A stretch of DNA of 8,676 nt from an uncultured Faecalibacterium sp. (GCA_900765705.1 CAAFSR010000195.1:1-8676); one strand, 5' to 3'. Positions 1-6,407 are shown, counted from the first letter of the stretch. Made by a program: numbers and translations. The notes: generated by a model not told the origin, from the sequence alone.

Positions 1-41
1 AAAACACCCGTGCTGCTGCCCCGGCAGGCCGTCAGCCCAGC

Positions 42-76
42 CCGGGCGCACGCTTTGCGCCCAACTCTGCGCCCGG
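42..76. repeat. Overlapping GC-rich inverted repeats upstream of the MBL lipoprotein gene
   Basis: CCGGGCGCA (42-50) can pair with TGCGCCC (56-62), giving a 7-bp stem, or with TGCGCCCGG (68-76), giving a 9-bp stem. The two pairings are mutually exclusive. A smaller perfect inverted repeat, CTGCC-cc-GGCAG, lies at 16-27. No T-run follows, so a simple intrinsic terminator is not supported. It could be the end of an upstream unit or a leader structure of the gene at 116. The start of the transcript is not visible. Confidence 0.4.
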
Positions 77-115
77 CCATAAACCCAAGAATAATCAACA
101 GAAAGAGAACGCAAC

Positions 116-1231
116 GTGGAAAACTGGAAAAAAGAAAAAGTAACTCTGCTCCCCCGCCGCCTGTTTATACGGCTGGCTGCGCTGGCGCTGGCCGCTGTGC
201 TGGCGCTGGGGCTTACCGCCTGTGACAGCCTGCCCGGTGACGGTGGACACATCGTCAAGCCCTCCACCGGGCAAAGCCAGCCCTTCGAGATGCACTTCAT
301 TGACGTAGGGCAGGCGCTGAGCGTGCTGGTAGAGTGTGACGGACAGTTTATGCTGTACGACGGCGGCAACGTGGACGACGGCAGTCTGGTGGTCTCCTAC
401 CTGCACAGTCAGGGGGTGCAGCAGCTGCAATATGTGTTCTGCTCCCACGCCCACGAGGACCATGTGGGCGGCCTTGCCGCCGTAATGGCAAAGTTCCCGG
501 CGGGCCACGCCTATAGCCCGGTGACCGAGAACTCCACCAAATGCTTCAACGATTTTGTCAAGTACACCCAGCAGCAGGGTCTGCAGCTGGAGGTGCCCTC
601 TGTGGGCACTGTCTGGCCGCTGGGCAGCGCCACCGTTACCATGCTGGGTCCCGTGACCGGGTACAGCGATACCAACAACACCTCGCTGGTGCTGCGCATC
701 GACTACGGCAACACCAGCTTTCTGCTGACCGGCGACATGGAAAAGACCGCCGAGACCGACCTTGTGAACAGCGGTGCCAATCTGAAAGCCGATGTGCTGC
801 AGGTGGGGCACCACGGTTCCAGCACCAGCACCGGCTACCTGTTTTTGAACGCGGTGCTGCCGGAAATGAGCGTCATATCCTGCGGCACGGGCAACAAGTA
901 CGGCCACCCGCACGAGGAGACCTTAAGCATCCTGCGGGACGCAAAGGTGGATGTCTACCGCACCGACCTGCAGGGCACCATTACCATTGGCAGCGACGGC
1001 CAGAACTTTACCGTGGGCACCGAGCACTTTGTGCCGGACAGCCTGCTGAACCCCACCGACCCGTCGGCCTCCAGCACTGCGCAGCAGGCCTATATCGGCA
1101 ACGTGAACAGCAAAAAGTTCCATCTGCCCACCTGCCCCAACCTGCCTGCAGAAAAGAACCAGATCCTCTTTTCCAGCTACGACGAAGCCATTGCCGCAGG
1201 CTATACCCCCTGCGCAAGCTGCATCAAATAA
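116..1231 (+). CDS. ComEC-like metallo-beta-lactamase-fold lipoprotein with C-terminal Ada-like zinc module
   Basis: 371 residues, GTG start, with a purine-rich GAAAGAGA about 8 bases upstream. A basic N-terminus and hydrophobic stretch (about 16-35) end in LTAC, a lipobox with Cys36, so the protein is probably exported and lipid-anchored. Residues 57-300 form a metallo-beta-lactamase domain of the kind found at the C-terminus of ComEC/Rec2: FIDVGQA (61-67), YDGG (81-84), the metal motif SHAHEDHVGG (H111, H113, D115, H116), then LTGDME and VGHHGSS further on. The last 50 residues carry YIGN, H336, C340 and a CxxC (C366, C369), the pattern of an Ada-like zinc-binding module often appended to such hydrolases and to secreted nucleases. 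Hydrolysis of a phosphodiester, possibly extracellular DNA, is inferred from the family. No ComEC membrane domain is present, and the substrate is unknown. The gene stands alone and ends in a hairpin shared with the convergent MarR gene. Confidence 0.9.
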   Translation: MENWKKEKVTLLPRRLFIRLAALALAAVLALGLTACDSLPGDGGHIVKPSTGQSQPFEMHFIDVGQALSVLVECDGQFMLYDGGNVDDGSLVVSYLHSQGVQQLQYVFCSHAHEDHVGGLAAVMAKFPAGHAYSPVTENSTKCFNDFVKYTQQQGLQLEVPSVGTVWPLGSATVTMLGPVTGYSDTNNTSLVLRIDYGNTSFLLTGDMEKTAETDLVNSGANLKADVLQVGHHGSSTSTGYLFLNAVLPEMSVISCGTGNKYGHPHEETLSILRDAKVDVYRTDLQGTITIGSDGQNFTVGTEHFVPDSLLNPTDPSASSTAQQAYIGNVNSKKFHLPTCPNLPAEKNQILFSSYDEAIAAGYTPCASCIK

Positions 1232-1244
1232 AAATATTTTATAG

Positions 1245-1291
1245 AAAGAAAGACACCGGACGGCCTTGCTGGCTGTCCGGTGTCTTTCTTT
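1245..1291. terminator. Bidirectional intrinsic terminator between convergent genes
   Basis: A 21-bp stem (1245-1265 with 1271-1291) has a 5-base loop (ttgct) and only one G-T mismatch. Because the arms begin AAAGAAAG and end CTTTCTTT, each strand ends its stem in a T-rich run. It therefore should stop both the MBL gene (14 bases after its stop) and the MarR gene coming from the right. Confidence 0.88.
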
Positions 1292-1299
1292 AAAATCTG

Positions 1300-1752
1300 T
1301 TACTGTACAGCGGGAAATTCCTTCTCCCGCTCTTCCTTCAAAATGGCGGTGGCACGCTGCATGGTGGCAGCGGCGCGGCGCAGCTCGGCGTCCCCAAGCT
1401 CGGCACGCATCCGGCGGTAGCAGCGCTGCAAAAGCACCCGCTCCTCCGCCATCAGCTCCACCGCCTTGCTGGAAAGCTCCACATAGGTGCGGCCCGCCTC
1501 GCGGTCGGTCTTCCACGCCACAAAGCCCTTATCCTGCAGCTTCTCGATGCCCTTGGAAAGCTCGGTCACCCGCAGCCCCATGGCGGCGGCAAGGTCTGCA
1601 AGATAGACCTTTTCACCGGGGTGCGCCTCCTGCTCCACCTTGATATAGTACAGGATGAGATAATCTGCCCGCTGGATGGTGCTGAACACTTTATCCACGT
1701 TGAGCTCATGGAGGAAAAACCATTCCTCCGGGTGATGCTGCAACTCTTCCAT
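1300..1752 (-). CDS. MarR-family winged-helix transcriptional regulator
   Basis: 150 residues, typical length for MarR. The start ATG is preceded by GGGAGG with 8 bases of spacing, and this Shine-Dalgarno lies just ahead of the citrate synthase stop codon region. Helix-turn-helix: about residues 50-78 (YLADLAAAMGL, then VTELSKGIEKLQDKGFV). The wing follows at about 79-97 (KTDREAGRTYVELSSKA). Flanking helices at 15-42 and 98-145 would form the dimer interface. It begins only 15 bases after the citrate synthase stop on the same strand, so the two are almost certainly co-transcribed and it may respond to a metabolite tied to that enzyme. This is inference: no ligand or operator can be read from the sequence. 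The MarR assignment rests on the wing pattern and length; PadR-like or other winged-helix families are less likely. Confidence 0.82.
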   Translation of the reverse strand: MEELQHHPEEWFFLHELNVDKVFSTIQRADYLILYYIKVEQEAHPGEKVYLADLAAAMGLRVTELSKGIEKLQDKGFVAWKTDREAGRTYVELSSKAVELMAEERVLLQRCYRRMRAELGDAELRRAAATMQRATAILKEEREKEFPAVQ

Positions 1753-1767
1753 GCTGATGCCCTCCCT

Positions 1768-3126
1768 TTATGCCCGCTGGCTGCGCGGGATATAATCATG
1801 GGTGCCGCCAAGGCTCTTGTAAGCCGGGCGGATGATCTTGTTGGCGCTGAGCAGCTCCTCGATGCGGTGGGCGCTCCAGCCCATCACGCGCGCCACAGCA
1901 AACAGCGGGGTGTACAGCTCCATGGGGATGCCCAGCATCTCGTACACAAAGCCGCTGTAGAAGTCCACGTTGGGGCTGACGCCCTTGAAAATTTTGCGTT
2001 CCTGCGCAATGAGCTGGGGTGCCATGTGCTCGATACGGGTGTAGAGCGAAAGCTCCTTGTCCCGGCCTTTTTCGTGGGCAAGCTGCTCCACATAGCCCTT
2101 GAACACCACCTCACGCGGGTCGCTGAGGGAGTAGACGGCATGACCCATACCGTAGATCAGCCCCTTGCGGTCGAAGGCCTCGCCGTGGAGCAGCTTTTTC
2201 AGGTAGGCTTCCAGCTCCTCGTCGTCCTCGGTGTCATGCAGGTTATCGCGGATGTTCTGCATCATGTGCATGACCATCAGGTTCGCACCGCCGTGGCGCG
2301 GGCCCTTGAGGGAGCACAGCGCCGCCGCCATGGCCGAGTAGGTGTCCGTGCCGGAGGAGGTGACCACGCGGGTGGTAAAGGTGGAGTTGTTGCCGCCGCC
2401 GTGCTCGGCGTGCAGCAGCAGTGCCACGTCCAGTACGCGGGCTTCCAGCGGGGTGTACTGCATATCCGGGCGCAGCATCCGCAAAAAGTTCTCTGCGGTG
2501 GAAAGGCTGGGGTCCGGGCGGTGGATATACATACTGGCGTCTTTTTCGTAGTGGTTATAGGCGTGGTAGCTGTACACCGCCAGCATGGGGAAAATGCCCG
2601 CCAGCTGGATGCTCTGGCGCAGCACATTGGCGGTATCCAGATCCGCCACCTTGGGGTCGTAGGAGGCCAGCGTCAGCACGCTGCGCGCCATGCTGTTCAT
2701 GATATCGTGGCTGGGCGCCTTCATAATGACATCGCGGGTAAAGTTGGTGGGCATGGTGCGGCACTCGCCCAGCACCGCGCAGAACTGCTCCAGCTGCTCC
2801 GGGGTGGGCAGTGCGCCGAACAGCAGCAGGTAGCCCGCTTCCTCAAAGGCAAAGCGGCTGCCGCGGCTGCCGTTGATCAGGTCTTTTACGTCGTAGCCGC
2901 GGTACAGCAGCTGACCGTCCGCCGGGAGCTTGACCCCGTCCACATACCGGAACGCCCGGATATCCGAAATATTGGTCAGGCCTGCCAGCACGCCCTTGCC
3001 GGTCTCATCGCGCAGGCCGGCCTTTACCCCGAACTCCCGGTAGAGGTCCTTGGGGATGCGGTCGTGCTCTGCACAAAGGGGCTGCTGCTGGTCGAAGTAG
3101 CTTAAAACGTTCTGCAAATGATCCAT
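1768..3126 (-). CDS. gltA: Citrate synthase
   Basis: 452 residues. It condenses acetyl-CoA and oxaloacetate to citrate in the cytoplasm, the entry to the oxidative branch leading to 2-oxoglutarate and glutamate. The three catalytic positions are visible: H278 in GPRHGGAN, H329 in YGMGHAVYSLSDPR and D388 in SPNVDFYSGFVYEMLGIP, matching His264, His305 and Asp362 of the E. coli enzyme. HAEHGGGNNSTF (239-250) is the substrate-binding segment typical of the clostridial form. The start is supported by AAAGGAG about 9 bases upstream. An acidic insert, DTEDDEELEAYLKKLL (298-313), precedes the second histidine. A 2-methylcitrate synthase cannot be excluded by motifs alone, but no propionate (prp) genes are nearby. 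First gene of an operon with the MarR regulator. Confidence 0.95.
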   Translation of the reverse strand: MDHLQNVLSYFDQQQPLCAEHDRIPKDLYREFGVKAGLRDETGKGVLAGLTNISDIRAFRYVDGVKLPADGQLLYRGYDVKDLINGSRGSRFAFEEAGYLLLFGALPTPEQLEQFCAVLGECRTMPTNFTRDVIMKAPSHDIMNSMARSVLTLASYDPKVADLDTANVLRQSIQLAGIFPMLAVYSYHAYNHYEKDASMYIHRPDPSLSTAENFLRMLRPDMQYTPLEARVLDVALLLHAEHGGGNNSTFTTRVVTSSGTDTYSAMAAALCSLKGPRHGGANLMVMHMMQNIRDNLHDTEDDEELEAYLKKLLHGEAFDRKGLIYGMGHAVYSLSDPREVVFKGYVEQLAHEKGRDKELSLYTRIEHMAPQLIAQERKIFKGVSPNVDFYSGFVYEMLGIPMELYTPLFAVARVMGWSAHRIEELLSANKIIRPAYKSLGGTHDYIPRSQRA

Positions 3127-3183
3127 GTCTGGCTGCTCCTTTCCTGTTCGTCCATATCAATTTCTCATTTTATAATAGTTTTT

Positions 3184-3212
3184 ATATTACAGAACGGATA
3201 TTTCGCTGTCAA
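3184..3212 (-). promoter_or_regulatory. Sigma-70-type promoter of the citrate synthase operon
   Basis: Read on the minus strand: TTGACA (3212-3207), a 17-base spacer, then TAATAT (3189-3184). The -35 is a perfect match, the -10 matches at five of six positions and the spacing is optimal. Transcription would start near 3177, leaving a leader of about 50 bases. The surrounding 3127-3242 is strongly AT-rich compared with the genes. Confidence 0.85.
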
Positions 3213-3242
3213 CCAACATTTTGTAAAAATTTATAAAACAAT

Positions 3243-3665
3243 TCAGCCGTAGGGATCGTACAGGTCGTATTCCTCCGTTTCCTGATGTTTTTCCTCCAGC
3301 ACCCGGATAGCCTGCTCCAGCGCGCTCTGGGAGCAGCCGCTCTCACTTATCAGCGCGTGCACAGCGGCGGCAAGGTCGCCGTCAAACAGGGTGTCCAGCC
3401 GCTGGCGCATACAGTACACGCTGTACGCGCGCCGGGTGACCAGCGGCACATACACGTTGCAGTTGCCCTGCTTTGCCGAGCGGACCCAGCCTTTTTCCTC
3501 CAACCGGTAGAGAAAATTCAGCACCGTAGCCGCCGCCCAGCCGGTGGCCTTAAGCTTTTGGCTGATGTCCCGCCGTGCCGCCGTGCCCGGGCACGCCCAC
3601 ACGGCCAGCATCACCTGTTCTTCCGCCGCCGAAAGCGGCCGCAGGGTATCGGGTAAACCGTACAT
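3243..3665 (-). CDS. BlaI/MecI/CopY-family transcriptional repressor (orphan)
   Basis: 140 residues from the chosen start. The family represses target genes as a dimer binding TACAnnTGTA-like operators, classically released by a BlaR1/MecR1 membrane protease. Visible: LSAAEEQVMLAVWAC (11-25), the family signature at the start of the winged helix; recognition helix region TGWAAATVLNFLYRLEEKGWV-like, about 41-61; a wing with KQGNCNVYVPLV (65-76); and a helical dimerisation tail, about 77-128. The reading frame is open to an ATG at 3692, but that codon has a Shine-Dalgarno only one base away, whereas a perfect AAGGAGG (3680-3674) sits 8 bases before the ATG at 3665. This start also gives the usual family N-terminus. 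No BlaR1-type partner lies in the window. The acidic tail (EETEEYDLYDPYG-like) is unusual. Target genes are unknown; autoregulation is suggested by operator-like sites upstream. Confidence 0.88.
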   Translation of the reverse strand: MYGLPDTLRPLSAAEEQVMLAVWACPGTAARRDISQKLKATGWAAATVLNFLYRLEEKGWVRSAKQGNCNVYVPLVTRRAYSVYCMRQRLDTLFDGDLAAAVHALISESGCSQSALEQAIRVLEEKHQETEEYDLYDPYG

Positions 3666-3673
3666 CTGTTGTA

Positions 3674-3680
3674 CCTCCTT
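3674..3680 (-). promoter_or_regulatory. Ribosome binding site that fixes the repressor start
   Basis: AAGGAGG on the minus strand, complementary to the 16S rRNA 3' end, followed by 8 bases and ATG at 3665. It lies inside the longest open frame, which argues that the upstream ATG at 3692 is not used. Confidence 0.85.
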
Positions 3681-3702
3681 GAATGCATCCATTCCCCTCA
3701 GT

Positions 3703-3717
3703 CACCGTTTTGCGGTG
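3703..3717 (-). repeat. Short hairpin in the repressor leader
   Basis: CACCG-TTTTG-CGGTG: a perfect 5-bp stem with a 5-base loop, about 23 bases before the repressor's Shine-Dalgarno. It is one of three inverted repeats in the likely leader transcript (3666-3859). Confidence 0.45.
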
Positions 3718-3728
3718 GGACGATTTAG

Positions 3729-3755
3729 AATGGTCTCCGCTTTGCTCTGACCATT
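3729..3755 (-). repeat. Inverted repeat AATGGTC/GACCATT in the repressor leader
   Basis: Perfect 7-base arms (3729-3735 and 3749-3755) around a 13-base loop. An alternative pairing of CCGC (3737-3740) with GCGG (3760-3763) would compete with it. It could be an RNA hairpin in the leader or a protein-binding dyad; the sequence does not decide. Confidence 0.45.
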
Positions 3756-3780
3756 TTCAGCGGAATGACTATTTTATTTC

Positions 3781-3814
3781 GCGTTTGTCGCGGCCTGTGG
3801 GCCGCTCCAAACGC
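3781..3814 (-). repeat. 34-base inverted repeat with a symmetric 2x2 internal mismatch
   Basis: Outer arms GCGTTTG/CAAACGC (7 bp) and inner arms GCGGCC/GGCCGC (6 bp) surround a 4-base loop. They are separated by two unpaired bases on each side. In the minus-strand RNA these are GA opposite GA, which normally form stable tandem sheared G-A pairs. No T-run follows on either strand, so it is not a standard terminator. Confidence 0.65.
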
Positions 3815-3844
3815 ACTTTCACAGTTTGAGCTTCGTTTTTCTTT

Positions 3845-3854
3845 TACATTTGTC
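3845..3854. promoter_or_regulatory. BlaI-type operator candidate 1
   Basis: TACATTTGTC matches the family operator TACAnnTGTA at all but the last base. It sits within TTTTACATTTGTCTTA (3842-3857), just downstream of the start predicted from the repressor's candidate promoter (about 3859), a fitting place for autorepression. Confidence 0.5.
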
Positions 3855-3865
3855 TTAGTATTTCC

Positions 3866-3894
3866 AGTATACCGCATTTCCTTCAAAGACGCAA
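3866..3894 (-). promoter_or_regulatory. Candidate promoter of the BlaI/MecI-type repressor
   Basis: Minus strand: TTGCGT (3894-3889), 17 bases, TATACT (3871-3866). The -10 is good (five of six), the -35 matches three of six. It would give a leader of about 195 bases holding the three inverted repeats at 3703-3814. Confidence 0.45.
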
Positions 3895-3937
3895 GGGCGA
3901 AAAATCCGCATGAAGTCAAGAGATAGTGCACATCTTT

Positions 3938-3947
3938 TACAATTGTC
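3938..3947. promoter_or_regulatory. BlaI-type operator candidate 2
   Basis: TACAATTGTC, one base off TACAnnTGTA. It is embedded in TTTTACAATTGTCTTA (3935-3950), which is identical at 15 of 16 positions to the sequence around candidate 1. The two copies are 93 bases apart in the same orientation. Confidence 0.5.
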
Positions 3948-3965
3948 TTATATTTTGTTTCTCTG

Positions 3966-3992
3966 TGGCACACATTTGTATGCTTTGTGCCA
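3966..3992. promoter_or_regulatory. Dyad TGGCAC/GTGCCA enclosing operator-like site 3
   Basis: Perfect 6-base arms TGGCAC (3966-3971) and GTGCCA (3987-3992) with a 15-base spacer. The overlapping CACATTTGTA (3971-3980) is again one mismatch from TACAnnTGTA. It lies upstream of the candidate serC promoter and could be a regulator site or a weak RNA hairpin. Confidence 0.35.
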
Positions 3993-4034
3993 TCAGCAGG
4001 GGCACAGGGGTCCTATCTTTGTGCAAAGATGCTC

Positions 4035-4064
4035 TTGTTTTCGGCACGGAAAAACCGGTATACT
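4035..4064 (+). promoter_or_regulatory. Candidate promoter of serC-serA
   Basis: TTGTTT (4035-4040), 18 bases, TATACT (4059-4064). The -10 is good, the -35 weak. Transcription would start near 4071. Just upstream is a small perfect hairpin ATCTTT-gtgc-AAAGAT (4015-4030). Other AT-rich -10-like sites (for example TATATT at 3949) exist, so this choice is tentative. Confidence 0.4.
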
Positions 4065-4084
4065 ACGGCTACGGAAAGTAACAG

Positions 4085-4114
4085 ACGCATCGCAAAAAAG
4101 CGGCGATGCTGCGT
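4085..4114 (+). repeat. Hairpin in the serC leader
   Basis: ACGCATCGC (4085-4093) pairs with GCGATGC (4103-4109) and, past one unpaired T, with GCGT (4111-4114), around an A-rich loop. It ends about 20 bases before the serC Shine-Dalgarno. There is no T-run, so it is not a terminator. No T-box or known riboswitch consensus is recognisable. Confidence 0.45.
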
Positions 4115-4148
4115 GACAGGTGTATCACAGGAAAAGGAGAGATTGATT

Positions 4149-5231
4149 ATGGCACGAGTATATAACTTCAGCGCAGGCCCCAGCATGCTGCCCGAAAAGG
4201 TGCTGCGGCAGGCACAGGCCGAGCTGCTGGAATACGGCGACAGCGGCCAGAGCGTGATGGAGATGAGCCACCGCAGCAAATGGTTCGATGCCATCATCAA
4301 GGACACCGAGGCCTCGCTGCGCCGGGTGATGAACATCCCCGATAACTATAAGGTGGGCTTCTTTCAGGGCGGCGCTACCCAGCAGTTCGCCATGGTGCCG
4401 CTGAACTTTATGACCACCGGCAAGGCGGACTACATCGTGTCCGGTAACTTCTCGGGTCTGGCCGCCAAGGAGGCCGCCAAGTTCGGCGAAGCCAAGGTGG
4501 TTGCTACCAGCAAGGACAAAAACTTCACCTACATCCCGGACGTAAACGCCATTGACTACGACAAGGACGCCAGCTACATCCACATCTGCCAGAACAACAC
4601 CATCTTCGGCACCCAGTTTGTGGAGCTGCCGCAGGTAGAGGGCGTGCCGCTGGTGGCGGATATGAGCTCCATGATCCTTTCCAAGCCCGTGGACGTAAGC
4701 AAATACGGCTGCATCTACTTTGGTGTACAGAAGAACGTAGCCCCCGCCGGTATGGCCATTGCCATCATCCGGGACGATTTGCTGGGCCACGCTGCCGACA
4801 ACGTGCCCACCATGATGAACTACACCACCCTGCTGGCCAAGGACAGCATGTACAACACCCCGCCGTGCTGGTGCATCTACATGACCGGTCTGGTGCTGAA
4901 GTATCTGGAAAACGATATCGGCGGTCTGGCCAATATGCAAAAGATCAACGAGGCCAAGGCCAAGGTGCTGTACGATTATCTGGACGGGCAGGAGTTCTTC
5001 ACGAACCCTGTGGAGCACCGCTACCGCAGCACGATGAACGTCACCTTTACCAGCCCCGACCCGGACATGGACAAAAAGTTCTGCGCCGAGGCTGCCGAGG
5101 CCGGTTTTGTGAACCTGAAGGGTCACCGTCTTGTGGGCGGTATGCGCGCTTCCATCTACAACGCCATGCCTGCCGAGGGCGTGGACAAGCTGGTGGACTT
5201 CATGGAGAAGTTCCGCAAAGAGAATGCATAA
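4149..5231 (+). CDS. serC: Phosphoserine aminotransferase
   Basis: 360 residues, the usual length (about 360). A PLP enzyme that transaminates 3-phosphohydroxypyruvate with glutamate to O-phosphoserine, step two of serine synthesis in the cytoplasm. The start at 4149 is chosen because AGGAG lies 9 bases upstream and the family N-terminus follows at once (RVYNFSAGPSMLP). An in-frame ATG at 3987 would add 54 residues without similarity or ribosome site. Motifs: HRSKWF (41-46), FFQGGATQQFAMVPLN (71-86), the QNNTIFGTQF segment (148-157) seen in SerC as HNNTIxGTQ, ADMSS (170-174) with the PLP-contacting Asp171, and the Schiff-base Lys195 in FGVQKNVAPAG (191-201). C-terminal substrate-binding part: HRYRSTMNVTF (290-300) and GHRLVGGMRASIYNAM (325-340). 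First gene of an operon; serA follows after 15 bases. Confidence 0.97.
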   Translation: MARVYNFSAGPSMLPEKVLRQAQAELLEYGDSGQSVMEMSHRSKWFDAIIKDTEASLRRVMNIPDNYKVGFFQGGATQQFAMVPLNFMTTGKADYIVSGNFSGLAAKEAAKFGEAKVVATSKDKNFTYIPDVNAIDYDKDASYIHICQNNTIFGTQFVELPQVEGVPLVADMSSMILSKPVDVSKYGCIYFGVQKNVAPAGMAIAIIRDDLLGHAADNVPTMMNYTTLLAKDSMYNTPPCWCIYMTGLVLKYLENDIGGLANMQKINEAKAKVLYDYLDGQEFFTNPVEHRYRSTMNVTFTSPDPDMDKKFCAEAAEAGFVNLKGHRLVGGMRASIYNAMPAEGVDKLVDFMEKFRKENA

Positions 5232-5246
5232 AGAGGGGTTTCAGAT

Positions 5247-6407
5247 ATGTACACCATTAAAACGCTCAACGCCATCAGCCCGGTGGGGCTGGCAAAGCTG
5301 CCCAAGAACCAGTTTGATGTCTCGGTGGATACTGATGCCCCGGACGGCATTCTGGTGCGCAGCGCCGACCTTTTGAACACCACTTTCAACGACAACCTGC
5401 TGGCCATCGCCCGCGCCGGTGCGGGTGTGAACAATATTCCGCTGGAGCGCTGCAGCGAGCAGGGCATCGTGGTGTTCAACACCCCGGGCGCCAACGCCAA
5501 CGCCGTGGCAGAGCTGGTCATCGGTATGCTCATTGCCGGCAGCCGCAACGTGGCCGCTGCCGCCCAGTGGTGTCAGGGGCTGGCCGGTGACCCGGCCATG
5601 TCCAAGAGCGTGGAAAAGGGCAAAAAGCAGTTCGTAGGCAACGAGATCAAGGGCAAGACCCTTGGCGTCATCGGTCTGGGTGCCATTGGTTCCCGTGTGG
5701 CCAACTGCGCCATCGAGCTGGGCATGGAGGTCTACGGCTACGATCCCTACATCTCTATCGAGGCCGCATGGAACCTGAGCAGTCAGGTACACCACTGCGT
5801 AAACCTGAACGACATGCTGCCCCTGTGCGATTACATCACCATCCATGTGCCCTACCTGCCCACCACCAAGGACACCATCAACACCCAGACCCTTGCCCTT
5901 TGCAAGGACGGCGTCAAGATCCTGAACTACGCCCGCGGCGAGCTGGTGAACACCGCCGCCCTGCTGGAGGCCATGGACAGCGGCAAGGTGTCCGGCTACA
6001 TGACCGACTTCCCCTCCGAGGCCATTCTGGGCCGCCCCGGCATCGTGTGCACCCCGCACCTTGGCGCCTCTACCCCGGAAGCCGAGGACAACTGCGCCAT
6101 CATGGCTGCGCAGGAGCTGAGCGATTACCTGCGCAACGGCAACATCGCCCACTCGGTCAACCTGCCGGAGGTGCACCAGCCCCGCGCCGGCGGCAAGCGC
6201 ATCTGCATCATCCACAAAAACGAGCCGGGCATGATCAGCCAGATCACCGCCCTGACCACCGAGGCCGGCCTGAACATCGAAAACATGGTGAACAAGAGCA
6301 AAAAGAACATGGCCTACACCATGCTGGACGCCACCGGTGCCGTGGATGCCCGCCTGAGCGAAAAGCTGAGCGCCATCCCCGCCGTCATCCGGGTACGCAT
6401 CCTGTAA
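5247..6407 (+). CDS. serA: D-3-phosphoglycerate dehydrogenase with C-terminal ACT domain
   Basis: 386 residues. It oxidises 3-phosphoglycerate to 3-phosphohydroxypyruvate with NAD+, the committed step of serine synthesis, and supplies SerC. GAGGGG lies 8 bases before the ATG. Domains: short substrate-binding lobe 1-95 with ILVRSADL and RAGAGVNNI (56-64); Rossmann fold from about 135 with VIGLGAIGSR (141-150); catalytic Arg230 in NYARGELVN, Glu258 in DFPSEAILG and His271 in TPHLGAST. Only 12 residues separate Glu258 and His271, shorter than in E. coli SerA (22), which fits the compact clostridial/Bacteroidetes type. An ACT domain occupies about 318-386 (RICIIHKNEPGMISQITAL), the usual site of serine feedback inhibition; whether serine inhibits this form is not shown. 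Co-transcribed with serC; the transcript ends in the hairpin at 6448. No serB phosphatase is present in the window. Confidence 0.97.
   Translation: MYTIKTLNAISPVGLAKLPKNQFDVSVDTDAPDGILVRSADLLNTTFNDNLLAIARAGAGVNNIPLERCSEQGIVVFNTPGANANAVAELVIGMLIAGSRNVAAAAQWCQGLAGDPAMSKSVEKGKKQFVGNEIKGKTLGVIGLGAIGSRVANCAIELGMEVYGYDPYISIEAAWNLSSQVHHCVNLNDMLPLCDYITIHVPYLPTTKDTINTQTLALCKDGVKILNYARGELVNTAALLEAMDSGKVSGYMTDFPSEAILGRPGIVCTPHLGASTPEAEDNCAIMAAQELSDYLRNGNIAHSVNLPEVHQPRAGGKRICIIHKNEPGMISQITALTTEAGLNIENMVNKSKKNMAYTMLDATGAVDARLSEKLSAIPAVIRVRIL

Noticed and set aside
1621..3105. 494-codon open frame on the plus strand, antisense to citrate synthase
   Set aside because: The minus strand encodes an intact citrate synthase with all catalytic residues. 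The antisense frame is His/Val-rich, lacks recognisable domains and is a by-product of GC-rich third positions.
3781..3814. Intrinsic terminator
   Set aside because: The stem is strong, but neither strand has a T-run directly after it.
3725..3973. 82-codon open frame on the minus strand in the repressor-serC gap
   Set aside because: Overlaps the promoter, operator-like sites and inverted repeats, has no convincing ribosome site and no recognisable protein features.
3987..4148. Upstream in-frame extension of serC to an ATG at 3987
   Set aside because: No Shine-Dalgarno at 3987. The extension shows no similarity to SerC, while 4149 has AGGAG and begins the family N-terminus.
4015..4148. Possible T-box or serine riboswitch ahead of serC
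   Set aside because: Small hairpins are present, but no T-box core (AGGGTGGNACCGCG) or terminator/antiterminator pair can be found.
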